64,000 nt of DNA from Auricularia sp. M13 (taxonomy: Eukaryota > Basidiomycota > Agaricomycetes > Auriculariales > Auriculariaceae), in the NCBI GenBank assembly GCA_037042915.1, contig CM073194.1, forward strand, positions 1,240,001 to 1,304,000. The letters are read 5' to 3'. The position numbers were made by a program, and so were the translations under genes. Below are positions 11,495-22,726 of the stretch, piece by piece. The number at the start of each line of letters is the position of its first letter. Position 1 is the stretch's first letter. The notes beneath the pieces were generated by a model. It was given only the letters and a program-made list of their open reading frames with translations. It did no database searches and had not been told where the DNA came from.

Positions 11495-12471
11495 ATGAAG
11501 TCCGCTGTAACCGCTGTTGTTGCGTTCGCCGCCGTCGCGTCTGCGCGCACGTTCACGATCTACAACGCGTGCCCGTTCGTGCGTACACCACTCTCACTTT
11601 CTATGCGAGGTCCCTGATATTCCTCCAGACCATCTGGCCCGCGGTATGCTCGACAATTTACCCGCTCGTTGCTCGCTGCTGACTTATGGTAGATTTTCAC
11701 CGATCTGAGCCGCAACGCATCGCCCCCGCCAGGCCAGCCAACTGGCTGGGAGGCACCCGCCTGGTCTGTGAAGGTAAGCGCAGGCTGAACATGACCTTGT
11801 GGCGCGACTCTCCGCGGCTCACCTCGGCTTTAGAACCTGACCATTCCGAACAACTGGAAGTCGGGCCGCATCTGGGGCCGCCGCAACTGCAACTTCAACA
11901 GCAACCTTCCTGGCGAACAGCAGTGTGCCACCGGAGGTACGCTTGATGTGAGTTGCTGTTGGCAAGCTGATGCTGATCGGCGTACTATCCAGGCTGCGTT
12001 GGAGGTCTGCAGTGCGACATCCACCGCGGCACCGGCGTCCCACCCGCGACGCTTGCCGAATTCAACCTTGATGACAACGCCAACGACTGGTACGACGTCT
12101 CGCTCGTCGACGGCTACGACCTCCCCGTGCGCATCTCGAACAACAAGGGTTGCCCGGAGCCGCAGTGCAACGTCGACCTCGGCCCCGACTGCCCCGCGCC
12201 GCTCAAGGGGCCGTTCGACTCCACCGGCTTCCCGCTCGGCTGCAAGTCGGCGTGCTTGGTCGACCCCAACCCGGGAGACTCGCCCAACTGCTGCTCCGGC
12301 TCGCACAGCACGCCCGCGACGTGCCCGCGCTCCGGCGTGCAGTACTACGACTACTTCAAGAGCCGCTGCCCGAACGCCTACGCGTACGCGTACGACGAGT
12401 CGTCCGACTCTGCGCTCTGGACGTGCGCCTCTAGCAAGTTGGCCGACTACACCATCACGTTCTGCCCCTGA
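11495..12471 (+). CDS. secreted thaumatin-like protein
   Basis: Small secreted protein of the thaumatin fold; fungal members act on or bind beta-1,3-glucan and can be antifungal or wall-modifying. Five exons, 11495-11578, 11629-11643 (15 nt), 11693-11773, 11834-11936 and 11993-12471, give 253 residues. A hydrophobic signal peptide of about 17 residues ends at ASA, then the mature chain starts RTFTIYNACPF. I count 16 cysteines, the number forming eight disulfides in large thaumatin-like proteins. GRIWGRRNC, the QQCATGGC block, the LAEFNL segment and the DDNANDWYDVSLVDGY stretch carry the conserved Arg/Glu/Asp cleft residues. The protein ends normally at TITFCP. A TATA box precedes it, suggesting strong regulated expression. 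Confidence 0.93.
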
Positions 12472-13368
12472 GCAACTTCGACGAACGATCATCCACTCCC
12501 GTTTCACGCTTTGAGATGCACTGTACCGTTGTATGACGTCCAGACCCGTGTAACCATTGAAATGTGAAATCTCGTCGATTGTTTGGACATCCAACATATT
12601 GTTTGCTTTGGTCGCGTAGCCGCCCCTGAGAATCCCACAGTCACGTGTCCGCCTGGCTTCGAATCAGCGGTAATCTGACCGGACGAAGACAGTGTCTGTC
12701 GGAGATTGAAAACATCTCTTCCTCATCGCAGCGCCATTGTCGGCAGCGTGTTGCGCTACTACAAGCAACATCGGGGTTCGTACAGATGCGCGCCCAGCTG
12801 CTCATGGCTTGTAGCCCAGGACAGCACTGGTATCACACTCATGCACGTCGTCGCGCTTCTTGTCGCCATCTACCATCAACGGGCTCTTGGACTCGGGTTC
12901 GCGAACCGTGATACACGATTAAGCTCTGGGACTGTCATCAGTCTTTCAGCCGCTCTGTGCCAGCCTATTTGACGAGCCAGTTCGCGCTGTTCTACGGTGA
13001 CAGAAAACGCTGTTGGTCCATCCAAACTCCCAGCGCGAGCGCAATATCAGCTTGGTGTTATCAGTCAGCACCACCCTTCTCTCGTCGTCACCCTGGTTGT
13101 TTTTCAAAGCAAATGCAGCATTGTAATTGCTCGTGCCCGAAGATTGAACCTGAATGGTGCGGGGATCTTCTCGTTCGTGTCCAAGTATCCAACGCTCACG
13201 CGCACGAAGGCTGCTGCAACGAGGCTCGTGTCTTTCAATTCTCTAATATACATATCCTGCGCTGGATTCGTTACATCATGACACTCATGCTTTAGATTCT
13301 GCAGCCGGCTGCTTTCTTGGCACGCGAAACACATCCTACAAAGGCGTCAGCTCGCTTGTGTACGCAGC
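12472..13368. other. intergenic region between convergent genes
   Basis: About 0.9 kb holding the 3' ends of the thaumatin-like gene and DUR3. I see no supported gene. Confidence 0.5.
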
Positions 13369-16300
13369 CTAACCGTTGGTGCATACCCTGGTAATTCCAG
13401 CACCAACATCCCGGATGGCGTCCCAGCTTTCGTAAAGTGGGTACACAACGACAGTGAACGCCGCGAGGAACGCCCAAATAATCCCAATGGTCACCCACGC
13501 AGTAAACCCCGCGGTGCCGTACACTGTGCGCGCGAAGAAGAGGGGCAGCGGGATGAGGATGATGAGGACCAGCAACTTCAGGGTACAAAACGTGAGGCTG
13601 TAATGCGACGCTGACCGGATTATTGTGCGTACCAGGACTACGGAGGACCACACTGCGAAGCGGAATGCCTTCTTCAATCCAGCCGGGTCGAGGTCAGTTT
13701 CGTCTGTGCGCCCAACCTCCGACGTCGCGGAAGTTACGCTGGCCGAACTGGGCTTGACTTCGGACTCGGCAGCGCCAGTCTCTTTTTCGTTCGAATTTTC
13801 CTTCTCTTTGAGGGTCTCATCCTCGGGCGAAGGAGAACTGTGACTGTGATGGTGAGGTGCGTTTATAGCGCGCGTGACGTCGAAGTTGAAGTTGTCCGGT
13901 TTCTGACATCGGCGCATCTCAGTGCCAGCGAAAGAGACGGGCATGGCCATGGCATACCATCAGTGACGCAGCAACGGCGATGATACCCCCTACACCAATT
14001 GACGCGAGGTTCCCGGCCAGCATCTCCAGGTCGCCGCCACTGGTCTGGGGGCTATCAGACACATCGCATACGAAGAGCGTCCGAGTTCACGCACGACGAC
14101 GTCGATTTTCCCGCCGTTCAACGCGCTAGTCGTCACAAGCCATGCCACAATGCCCGCTGCGAAGCCTCCGACGGAACCAATTACGCAGCCCGCGCGGTTT
14201 GCCTTCGACCACGTGACGCAGAGGGCGATAGGCACGACAGCAGAGCCCAGGATAACCCCCATGAAGGTCTGTCGGGTGCGCGGTTGCATTAAACGTTTGC
14301 TGCCAGTGGCGGACTAATTGGAGTGACTCACATAAAGCCAGCCCATCGAGACGCCGATGTAGAAGAAGATGAGGCCGCAGAGGCCCATGACGAGCGCGAA
14401 GAACGCGACCTATCGACATTTCATTTTGGCGGCCCGCCGGGAAAGAGGGCGCTCTCACCATGTAATGCGAGACACGCAGGATCTGCTCCTCGCGCGCATC
14501 GGGGTTCACATATCTCTGCAGCACCAGGCATACCAAAGGTGAGTCCTCGTCCGTCACTCATTTATGGGCGAGCGGCGCACCTTGTATACGTCGTACGTCA
14601 GAATAGACGACACGGCGATGAGCTCGGCGCTCGTAGCGCTCGTCACAGCGAGGAAGAGCAGGACGAGCATGGCCGTCGCGCCCGGCTTGCCGAGCAGCGC
14701 TGCCGCCGCGGACGGTGCAGGGAGGCCCGCCGAGACGTCTGCGGGCGAGAGGACACGCATGTCTGCGTCGCCCGAGGCGGCGAGCGCCACTGCTGCTAGA
14801 CCCATTGTTGTGGCAAACGTCTGCGGGCGATAAGTGTCAGCGTGATGAGGGAGCTGTGCTGCTAGACGTACGAAGGGGATTGAGAACCTTGAGATACTCT
14901 GTCAGTGAACAAACTAGAACCGAGGGAGCAATGGTACGCACCAGGCAAGGCCCCCGAGAAGATACGCTTTCACGCACGAGGCTGGTTTGCTTGCAATTGC
15001 CCTTTGCTTCAAGTAGGCGATATCAGTGAGGGAAGGATCTTTTCGAGGCAAATCTCTCACCCAGTACGCCTGGATGTTTGATCGTGTTACGGCGACAACG
15101 ATGCCGCGACGGCGATGTTACGCACCTGGTCGTTGAAGACAGTGGCTAGATCGCGCGTCGTTAGATTTATCGACATTGCTGACCATTTATTGCACGTACC
15201 GAAATTTCCTATAATCTGGTGGCGCAGATCAGTTTCGTTAGGTTGAACAAGCGGCCGGCGAACGTACATTTATGACGCCTGAAACGGCCAGACGCGGTGA
15301 GAAACATTCCCAATTAGTATAGATTGAGGGCGAACCGAAGATCAACCCATTCTTTGACCTCATAGTCAAGTAACTTCCGTGCGCGTTGCCGGGCACGGGA
15401 TGCTGTGAAGCGGCCAAATCCAACAACTCATGCATGCGCGTGGGGCTCCCGATCTTGTCGCTCGTAGCGTAGATAGTGAAAACGAAGACGAAGATGATGG
15501 CGAATAGCACAGTAGTGTGCGTGCTTCGCGGAAGCGTCAGCGAGGTCTGCCGTTTGCACTGTGCGCGAGAAATACATACTAGTCGCACAACAACGTCGCG
15601 CGCATTCCCCCGGCAATCACGTAGATCGCGACGCCGAGCGGGATGAGGAAGCATGCTGCGATGGTGTTCATCCCCGTGAGCTCGGTGACGGTCGCTGAGC
15701 CGCCGAGACAGAGCATGGAGGAGACGACGATGTTCGTCGCGAGGCCGAAGAAGAGGAAGACCAGGTGAGCGAGCGTTCCCCAGCTGCGACGCAGGGGAGA
15801 GACAGTGATTCATAAGCATGAAGCGTCCTGAGAAAAATAGATGGGCATACCGCGTTGCCACGATCTCCAGCCAGGTGTGCGCATTGGGTGCATTGAGCTT
15901 AAGCTTGGCTGCAAGCTGGGAAGGCGGCGTGAGCTGAGAGGGACAGAATGGCTTGAGGCTTTGGTGGGTGGAAGCCGTACCTGGGCGAAGAGCAGGACCT
16001 GGATTGTCGCACCTTTGTTTTGCGATATCAGACGCAAGTTTACATGTCCAGTGCGAACACAAACACACCGGATGCATACCACCACGGCCCTGAAATGCCA
16101 TACTTGTATGCGACAGCGCTAGACTGCAACTAAAGACAGCACAAGCCCGGTCAACGCCACTGTCAAGCGTCTCACTGCGCCAAGAGCGGGCATACCAGAG
16201 TCGCGGCCCCTGAGATCAATCAGTCAAGCAGAAAGACGCGTGGAGCAACCTACACGTCCAAGCGCTGACAATGCCGCTCGCAATGAGGCCGGGCTTGACG

Positions 16301-16609
16301 CTGCGGCTGGCGCTGGTGAACTCTTCGGAGTTGGTCGGGGAGAAGGAGGTATAGCGCGCCTGGAGCCACGTGAGGCACAGCATGAACGCGCTGAAGAACA
16401 GGCCGATCCCTGTCACCGTGAATCGGTGAGCATGGGCATCAGATATTTCGTTTCGGAGGCTGTGAACGCACCGACGACTGACACATGGGCCGATTATCTC
16501 AGCAAGTGGTGCCTGGGAAGCTTGGATCTGGGAGGAACACACCGACGCCGTAGCCCGCGCCTTGCGGGAGGACCGTCGCAACGTTGCTAGCTGTGGCATT
16601 CATGGCCAT
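13369..16609 (-). CDS. DUR3: urea active transporter Dur3
   Basis: Plasma-membrane sodium:solute-symporter-family carrier that imports urea (and in yeast polyamines). By my reading there are 22 coding exons: 16609-16543, 16477-16472, 16409-16254, 16209-16196, 16129-16069, 16012-15981, 15915-15851, 15783-15580, 15523-15336, 15278-15268, 15215-15200, 15145-15126, 15069-15061, 15006-14942, 14887-14872, 14820-14581, 14515-14459, 14409-14332, 14268-14095, 14044-13958, 13902-13633 and 13575-13369. All junctions keep frame and give 680 residues, against about 700 for the family. Diagnostic stretches are LPQGAGYGVVVGIG, SRSVKPGLIASG, AYKYGISGPWWYA, AHTWLEIVATRWGT, GNFATVFNDQAYWQRAIA, TFATTMGLAAVAL and TSAELIAVSSILTYDVY. 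The 57-nt intron 13632-13576 is stop-free and a multiple of three, so it could be retained. An in-frame Met at 16603 could also be the start. Confidence 0.93.
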
Positions 16610-16765
16610 CCAAGCTGGGGGTCAGAGCGCGAAGCAGACGCGACTTCTTCTCCCGATACCCACGTATATAAACGCTCGCATAGTCCAAATAGAGCAGAAG
16701 AAATTCCGGATAAGGGCATGTCAGTGTTATCGGGGCGCGCTGATTGGTCTGTCCCAGAGATAGGA
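16610..16765 (-). promoter_or_regulatory. DUR3 promoter: TATA-like box and GATA sites
   Basis: On the minus strand a TTTATATACG element lies near 16671-16663, about 55-60 bp before the start codon. Three HGATAR-like words, the binding type of fungal nitrogen GATA factors, sit at 16709-16714 (GATAAG, plus), 16731-16727 (GATAA, minus) and 16759-16763 (AGATAG, plus). Nitrogen-catabolite control is expected for urea permeases; here it is inferred from the sites only. Confidence 0.4.
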
Positions 16766-17823
16766 CAATTCCCTTTTCGCTGTCGATTTCTCCGCTTTGG
16801 ATTATGAGCGTCAGGCGCCTCGCCTTTCACCTTTTCAGTAATTGCGACTCACTATCAGGCAGGGAAACTCCCCCTTGGGCGTTGTTACACGCGGAGCTCA
16901 TTATTTACGTAAGCCGAGCGGACTTATCGGCTGAGAGGAGCAAGGATGACTTTTGCTCAGCGAAAGAAAAACCACGACGCCTCCAAATGCGTTTTGAATG
17001 CAGATACCCAGTTAATCGCCACAAAGTGTCGTACAAGCCTCAGGATCTCGCAGAGCATGGTCCTACCGTTAGCATTAAGGTAGGCCCTCTGCGACTCACT
17101 GGCAGCAGTTCGCCGTTATCACATGCTAGTACATGACTCAGCCCTTGTAAGTTGACAGAGAAATCACTGGACTCGTTGTCGGATGACAATGCATCCTACA
17201 GTAACCGTCGTTCCTCGTGGAAATTGCACCAGACGTGCTCGATCACTGCCATGTGGAGAAGCTATTTCATATAGAATCCCGGTGGGTCAGCATGCTAGAC
17301 TAATAACCAGTTGCGCAGCACAACTACTAAGCACGTGCAGCCGGATCGCACGAACACGCTTCACAATTCGCGATCGCCTTATACTTGCCTACAGAGGCGA
17401 GCAAACCTCTGAAAGATACTTGAGAGTGTGTAGCAGGTGCGTCAACTTGGAATGACTGGAACAGTCTTAGGAATACCCTGTTAGTACCCAAAAAGGCCTT
17501 GCGATCTGATTGCCGGCGACCACTCTGCACCTCGCCTGATTTTGGTTTCTTAGACCTCAACTTCGGGCTGCTTGGCCGCAACGTCCTGGTACATTACTCT
17601 AACCTCGCCCATGGCCGCTTCCATATTCTCTCATAGTTCATGTAGGATTTTCGAGTAATATTCGAAGTTCTAGGTAATACTCTGGTAAGTAGCCCGGTTA
17701 CCAATTCAGCCCCATCAGCCGGTCGGGAGATTCGCAGTCAATCCGACACAGCCCTACGGAATAACCAGCTCGATTACAAGGCCAATCCCGAGCACCAAAC
17801 CTTGCTTTCTTCCACCAACGACC
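16766..17823. other. divergent intergenic region, DUR3 / Zn2Cys6 gene
   Basis: About 1.06 kb without a supported gene; with the DUR3 promoter it makes up the spacer between the two start codons. It presumably contains the promoter of the transcription-factor gene. Confidence 0.5.
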
Positions 17824-20800
17824 ATGAGCAAAGCCAGCCCAGCAGAAGAAGATGATCAGCCCCAGCTCGAAGGTGTCACCCCGGTCAAGAAGAAGCGTAA
17901 CAGGCCCACAGTATCCTGCGCCGGTTAGCCCGTGCTACGATTTACCTCGAATACCAATGTAGTGACGATGTGCATTTTTTTTTTGCAGAATGCCGGCGCC
18001 TCAAGCTCAAATGCGACAGGCGCGTGCCGTGCTCATCCTGCTCTAAACGCGGGTGCGCAGCGCTCTGTCCTAATGGTTCGTATGATGCCTTCGTGCGCAA
18101 CACGTGTTTCGTATGGCTGACAACGCGTAGGCGTGCTCGCGGCTGGGCCTGGCAACAGGTACGCCTTCAGTTTTGCGAAGTATTTCGCCATGCAACTGCT
18201 CACTTAAAATGCCGCTCGTAGATTCGTGCTCGCCGACACGCAGCAACTTCACGAAAAGATCGAGGCGGTGCGTCCGCGCCAGGTTCTGCGCCACGCTCAG
18301 CATCCTCCTGACGTCGACCGTCAAACCAGATGGGAAGACGCATAAGCGAGCTCGAGGATGCACTTACGAAGTTAGCTGGACCGACGCATCCGCTACTGGC
18401 CGAGGAGTTGCTGCTCGTCAAGGCGCCGTTATCGACGCAAAATACTGTCTCCACCATCAACGACATCACTGAGAACGTGTCTGGCTCTCTGGGCACCCTT
18501 ACCCTCGGCGAGCACCCGCATTTTTTCGGACCCCATGCTTCTTTGGATGTGAGAGTCTTGCTCAAATCAAATGGGACACGTACTCACTTGCTCAATTCAG
18601 TACCTGGTGACGGTGCGTGCGTCAATTTCCCCATTATTGAAGCATGTTCTGCTGGAGTGTTGCGTCAAAATTCACATTATCTCCCCGTGCCGGATTGGGG
18701 TTACCCACCCTGGTTGACGACAATGGGATGAGATTATCTCGCTCCCTGCGTGTGGCCGAGCCATGAACCGTCATGAAGGTGGACGAGCGGGACTTGAAGG
18801 CCTGAGGTGCGCTTGGCAACGCGCCTCTGCATCTCCAAGATACCCGGTGCCATTCTCCGATATGGCTAGTCGCTCTCGCATGGGGGCAAATCGAGGTCGG
18901 GAGTGTACATTTTCCTGCAAAGATTGGCTTGGCTGGGCGGGATCACCCCGCTTGGCCTGTATGCCACTGGGTGGCTACGACACATTGGAATCCTTAAACC
19001 TTCCCTTCGCGCCCATCCCCCTTCCACCCCACGTGTGACGGCGTACTGACACATAATTGCGTTCCAGGAAGAAAGTGCAGATGATTCATCCGCCGCTCTG
19101 CCGAGCAACATCCTCCTACTTGCCGGCGCATTCCCGTTGACTGACGTCCGGAGCGCGCGCTCCGAGGCCTACCTCAAACTGCTCACCTGGCTACCCCCCG
19201 CTCAGCAGGCGTGGGCGCTCGTCGAGCAGTACTACGCCGGTGCAGCATGGTTATTCTTACTCATCCCTAAGGAGGAGTTCCGCACGACGGTCTTCGCCCG
19301 CGTGTACAGCTGTGCGGGCCTCGAGGTGCCGCCCCATGATCTCGCTCTAGCGTTCAGTGCGTTGAATGTGGTATAGCATATGGCGCTGAGCTTACCGGCC
19401 TAGTGGTCCTCGCGACTGGCGCCCTCGTGGGCTCGAGTCCAGCGGACTCGCGGTCTGCGATCCGGCCGCCCACGACGTACTACCACCTTGCGCGCGTTGC
19501 TCTCGGGCTTGACTCGGTGATCGAACATCCCACCCTGCAAGCCATCCGCACCATTGTCAGTCCACTCAGCTGACACAGTTTAATGCATCTAACCAAACCT
19601 GTGTGCAGCATATGATGTCTTCCTTCGCGCAGATGGCCAACCTCCCGAACAGCTCGACGGTGTGCTACAGTCTCATTGGGCTCGCAGCACGGCTCTGCTA
19701 TACTGTGAGTCGGCCTGGGGGAGCTTATCTTGGAGAGCTGCGGTTGCTGAAGCATCGAACTCGAAGCTTGGATTGCATCGCGACGATACGCAATGGAAAC
19801 TATCGGCAGACGAGCAATACAGTCGACGCCATGTCTTTGTGAGTCTCTGCCTCACCATTTATACTCCAGCCTCTGAATTTGCCGTAGTGGGAAGTTGCGT
19901 CCTTCGACAGCTGGTCCAGCCTCGCATTTGGCCGTCCATCCAGCTTTTCAACAAATTGCGTGGACGCCAACATAGCGGAAGACAGATCTCGGTTTGAGGG
20001 TTCGGACGGGGAATGGCATGCTTCATGTGAGTAATGCACTACATTGCAACCGTTTGCTCAATTGATGTAGTCTATCACTGGAGTCATACCTTCATCCAAC
20101 AAGTTCTCTTCAAGCTGATTGAGCAAGCCTTCGGGAATGCGCAGGTTCCATATGCGACCGTCTTACGACTTGACAAGCTTGTGCGCGATCATCCCACATT
20201 CCAAATTCCCGAAGACGTCGACGACCAGAGTTTGCTCCTCCAGCGCACTGCGGCCCGTGCTCTCGTCCAACGCCGTACGCTCATAACTCCAAGCGCACGA
20301 ATAGACTTCTGATCTGTGCAGTCCTTATGTATCTACACCGCAGCTATTTCGCGCACGCGTTGACCTCGTATCCTGCCGACCCGCTCCGATCGCCCTTCGC
20401 GCAGTCTGTCCTGGCGGCCTTCCGCGCTGCCGCTCAGATGCACAACCTCGTCTCGCGAGCCCCGAATATGGGCCAGCGCTTCTGGCTTTTCTGGAGCCAC
20501 GCAATGAGCGCAGGCCTGATGCTTGCGTCCATCGCGGTGTGCGCACCTGGCTCGGGACTCGCGCCGCCCGCACTCTCTGAGCTGGACAAACTCTGCGATA
20601 TGTTGGAGGGAGTTGCGACTGGCTCTGAACGCGTGCGCGGCATGATGGTATGTGGCCTTTCCCCGTTACCCAAGCCTTGTTGGTGGCTAAAGTAGCATAC
20701 CGCGGGGGACAGCCGAGGATCCGCAAGTTGAGGGATAGGGCGCATGAATCATATGATGCGTTTGTGCGCGGCAATGCCGATGCGAGACCGCAGGTTGAGC

Positions 20801-21213
20801 GCGCAGAAGATCTGGAGCTACGCTTTATGTGGGGTGAGACGCGGCTCGTTGACCGCGGCCGGTCAAATGCTATTCCCCCAGCCGCCCCCTCCGGCGTCGG
20901 GACGGCATTCTCGTCAGGGTCAAACACAGTCGCCCATCCCCTGGCGTCCGCGCTCCCGTCCATGCCCCCGCTTGATGTGTTCTCGTCTCAGCAGCGTCCG
21001 ACGGCCGACTTCTTTTACCCACATCCACAGCAAAATCTCACCCACCAGAATTTGTATCTCGATCCGGCTTTTCAGCTGCCAGAGCACGATCTTGCGCCTG
21101 AAGCACTGCTCGATCATGGCGTTGCATGGCAGCGCTTCGTCAGCGATATGGGACTCGGCGGGCAGGAGCAGGAATACCACCAACCACAGCACGGTTATCC
21201 CATGTCGCAATAG
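17824..21213 (+). CDS. Zn2Cys6 (fungal binuclear cluster) transcription factor, apparent frameshift
   Basis: Nuclear regulator. Thirteen exons: 17824-17923, 17989-18075, 18131-18158, 18222-18267, 18330-18548, 18601-18612, 19068-19555, 19609-19704, 19767-19838, 19888-20026, 20071-20274, 20322-20647 and 20713-21213, about 772 residues. The DNA-binding cluster has cysteines at about 32, 35, 42, 48, 51 and 60 (C-x2-C-x6-C-x5-C-x2-C-x8-C), with a basic RPTVS lead and the usual LKCDRRVPCSSC core. A short heptad helix follows (MGRRISELEDALTKLAG). The middle contains the fungal-specific regulator domain (AEAYLKLL-like, HDLALAFSALNV, LIGLAARLCY, LGLHRDDTQWKLS). Exon 7 is one base short: around 19370 the frame changes after SALNV, so either the gene is broken, the assembly has a base error, or a very short intron exists. 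Intron 6 is unusually long at 455 nt. The target genes are unknown; DUR3 is the divergent neighbour. Confidence 0.82.
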
Positions 21214-22420
21214 CATTACCGGGGAAGAACAATGGAGGTATCGGCGCACTGGAGACGTAGGCGCTATGCCTGGCTATATCTTATTATCAATATAATCGAC
21301 ATGATGGTTGCGTTACAGATGGCTTTGCCGCGCGTGGTACATCCTCCCTCGGTACTCCATTTCACTTTGTTTCAGCTCACTGTGCCCTGAAACCAACTTC
21401 CGGGGTGCTCCACGTATCCTTTCGAGGCCTTAGCGGAGCTGAGGTATTCGAAGTCGTCGCGGACCGCGCCTAACACGGGATATATGCATGACTTCGCGCA
21501 TCAAACCTACTCACCATTCGCCGCCGTTACACCGGGATCACTGGCCATCCCATGCCGTCCGTTGGGCTAATCAATGGAGTTGCGGTTTATATGACGAAAG
21601 GTGAATGTAATCAGGGCAATTCAGCCCGAGGACACAATCTGGACGGTAGGTGATATATGCAACTCTCATCCTACACACTCTGAAAAAGATATATTCGCTT
21701 TTTTACTATGCGGATTGCTGCGCTGTCATCTTGCTATTCCGCGGTATCAATATGATCTCGCGGTCCAGTGGATCTGCGAAACCTGCTAACGCTTCAGGGG
21801 ACTACAGGGGGCACGTCAATCCGGTATAGAGTGCGATGCAATCCCGAGTATGGCTTTACTGTGCTTCCTCAGGGCCCGAAGCCTAACTCACACTATCTGC
21901 GCCCAGCGTTCAGAAAAGTGGAATCTCAGAGCCACGGCGTATGCGCTAGGACGTTGCGAGTCCTCAGGTGAGGCTTGGTAATTCACTCTATTTCTTGGCA
22001 CTGAAGACAGTGACAATTTGTTAGCTGCAGCATTCAGTCAGACCGCGCCGGACTCCGCAGTGCGGAAGTTTCTTGGCGACACCGCTGAGCTGGCGCATTT
22101 CCCAGGGTCAAGGCGGCCTTCTGTGGCGTCATTGCCACCGCTTTCGTAATGCACATGTATTCGCCTTCGCCTTTCATTTGCTATAATCACACCCTACAGT
22201 CATTCCTAGCTATAAACTCAGGCGCTTGGGCACGGGGACAGCACCTCGTCTCAACGGCCGTTCCCCGGCAATGGAAGCACCCCCAGGCTCCATGGAATGC
22301 GGCCGTCGTTTGGCGTTGAAGCTACTAGAAGTCTTGGTACAGGAAGCGTAAGCCGCCCAGCATAAATGTTTGGTGCGTCCTGACGGATTTCCAGCGACAC
22401 ATATCCTCCCCCCGTCCATG
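21214..22420. other. intergenic region
   Basis: About 1.2 kb with no frame that I can support. Confidence 0.45.
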
Positions 22421-22693
22421 AGAATGCAGCAACCTGGTGCATACGAATCCTATCTCTTTGCTCTCAGCGAGGGAGACTTGTTGCGCGTTGTTCCCGTTGG
22501 AACCCCAGACTGGGAAGGCCACGAGGCCGCTGTCACGGCAGACCTCAGGGCCGCCGAGAACCTCGACAAAGTGGGTCCCGCTATTTTCCCCGTGCGCGCT
22601 CCCGGCTCAGCCGATGCTCAGATATGGGTCCTCGATGATAAGGTCGCGTTCATCACGCCCCTCAGACTCGGACACTTGCTCACGCCGAAGTAG
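22421..22693 (+). CDS. small hypothetical ORF of doubtful status
   Basis: A 91-residue single-exon frame beginning MRMQQPGAYESYLF and ending LGHLLTPK, 33 bp before the next start codon. Its codon use looks protein-like, and it has alternating hydrophobic strands (DLLRVVPVG, IWVLDDKVAFITPL), which suggests a small beta-rich protein or the last exon of a gene whose 5' part I cannot identify. No signal peptide or motif is seen. The very tight spacing to the following gene also allows a relic reading. Confidence 0.3.
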   Translation, partial: RMQQPGAYESYLFALSEGDLLRVVPVGTPDWEGHEAAVTADLRAAENLDKVGPAIFPVRAPGSADAQIWVLDDKVAFITPLRLGHLLTPK

Positions 22694-22726
22694 ACCAGCG
22701 TGAGCCACGAGCTATCATCGCCGACC

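Noticed and set aside
11830-12597. 255-residue minus-strand frame
   Set aside because: Opposite the thaumatin-like exons 4-5; the plus strand gives 16 cysteines and a signal peptide.
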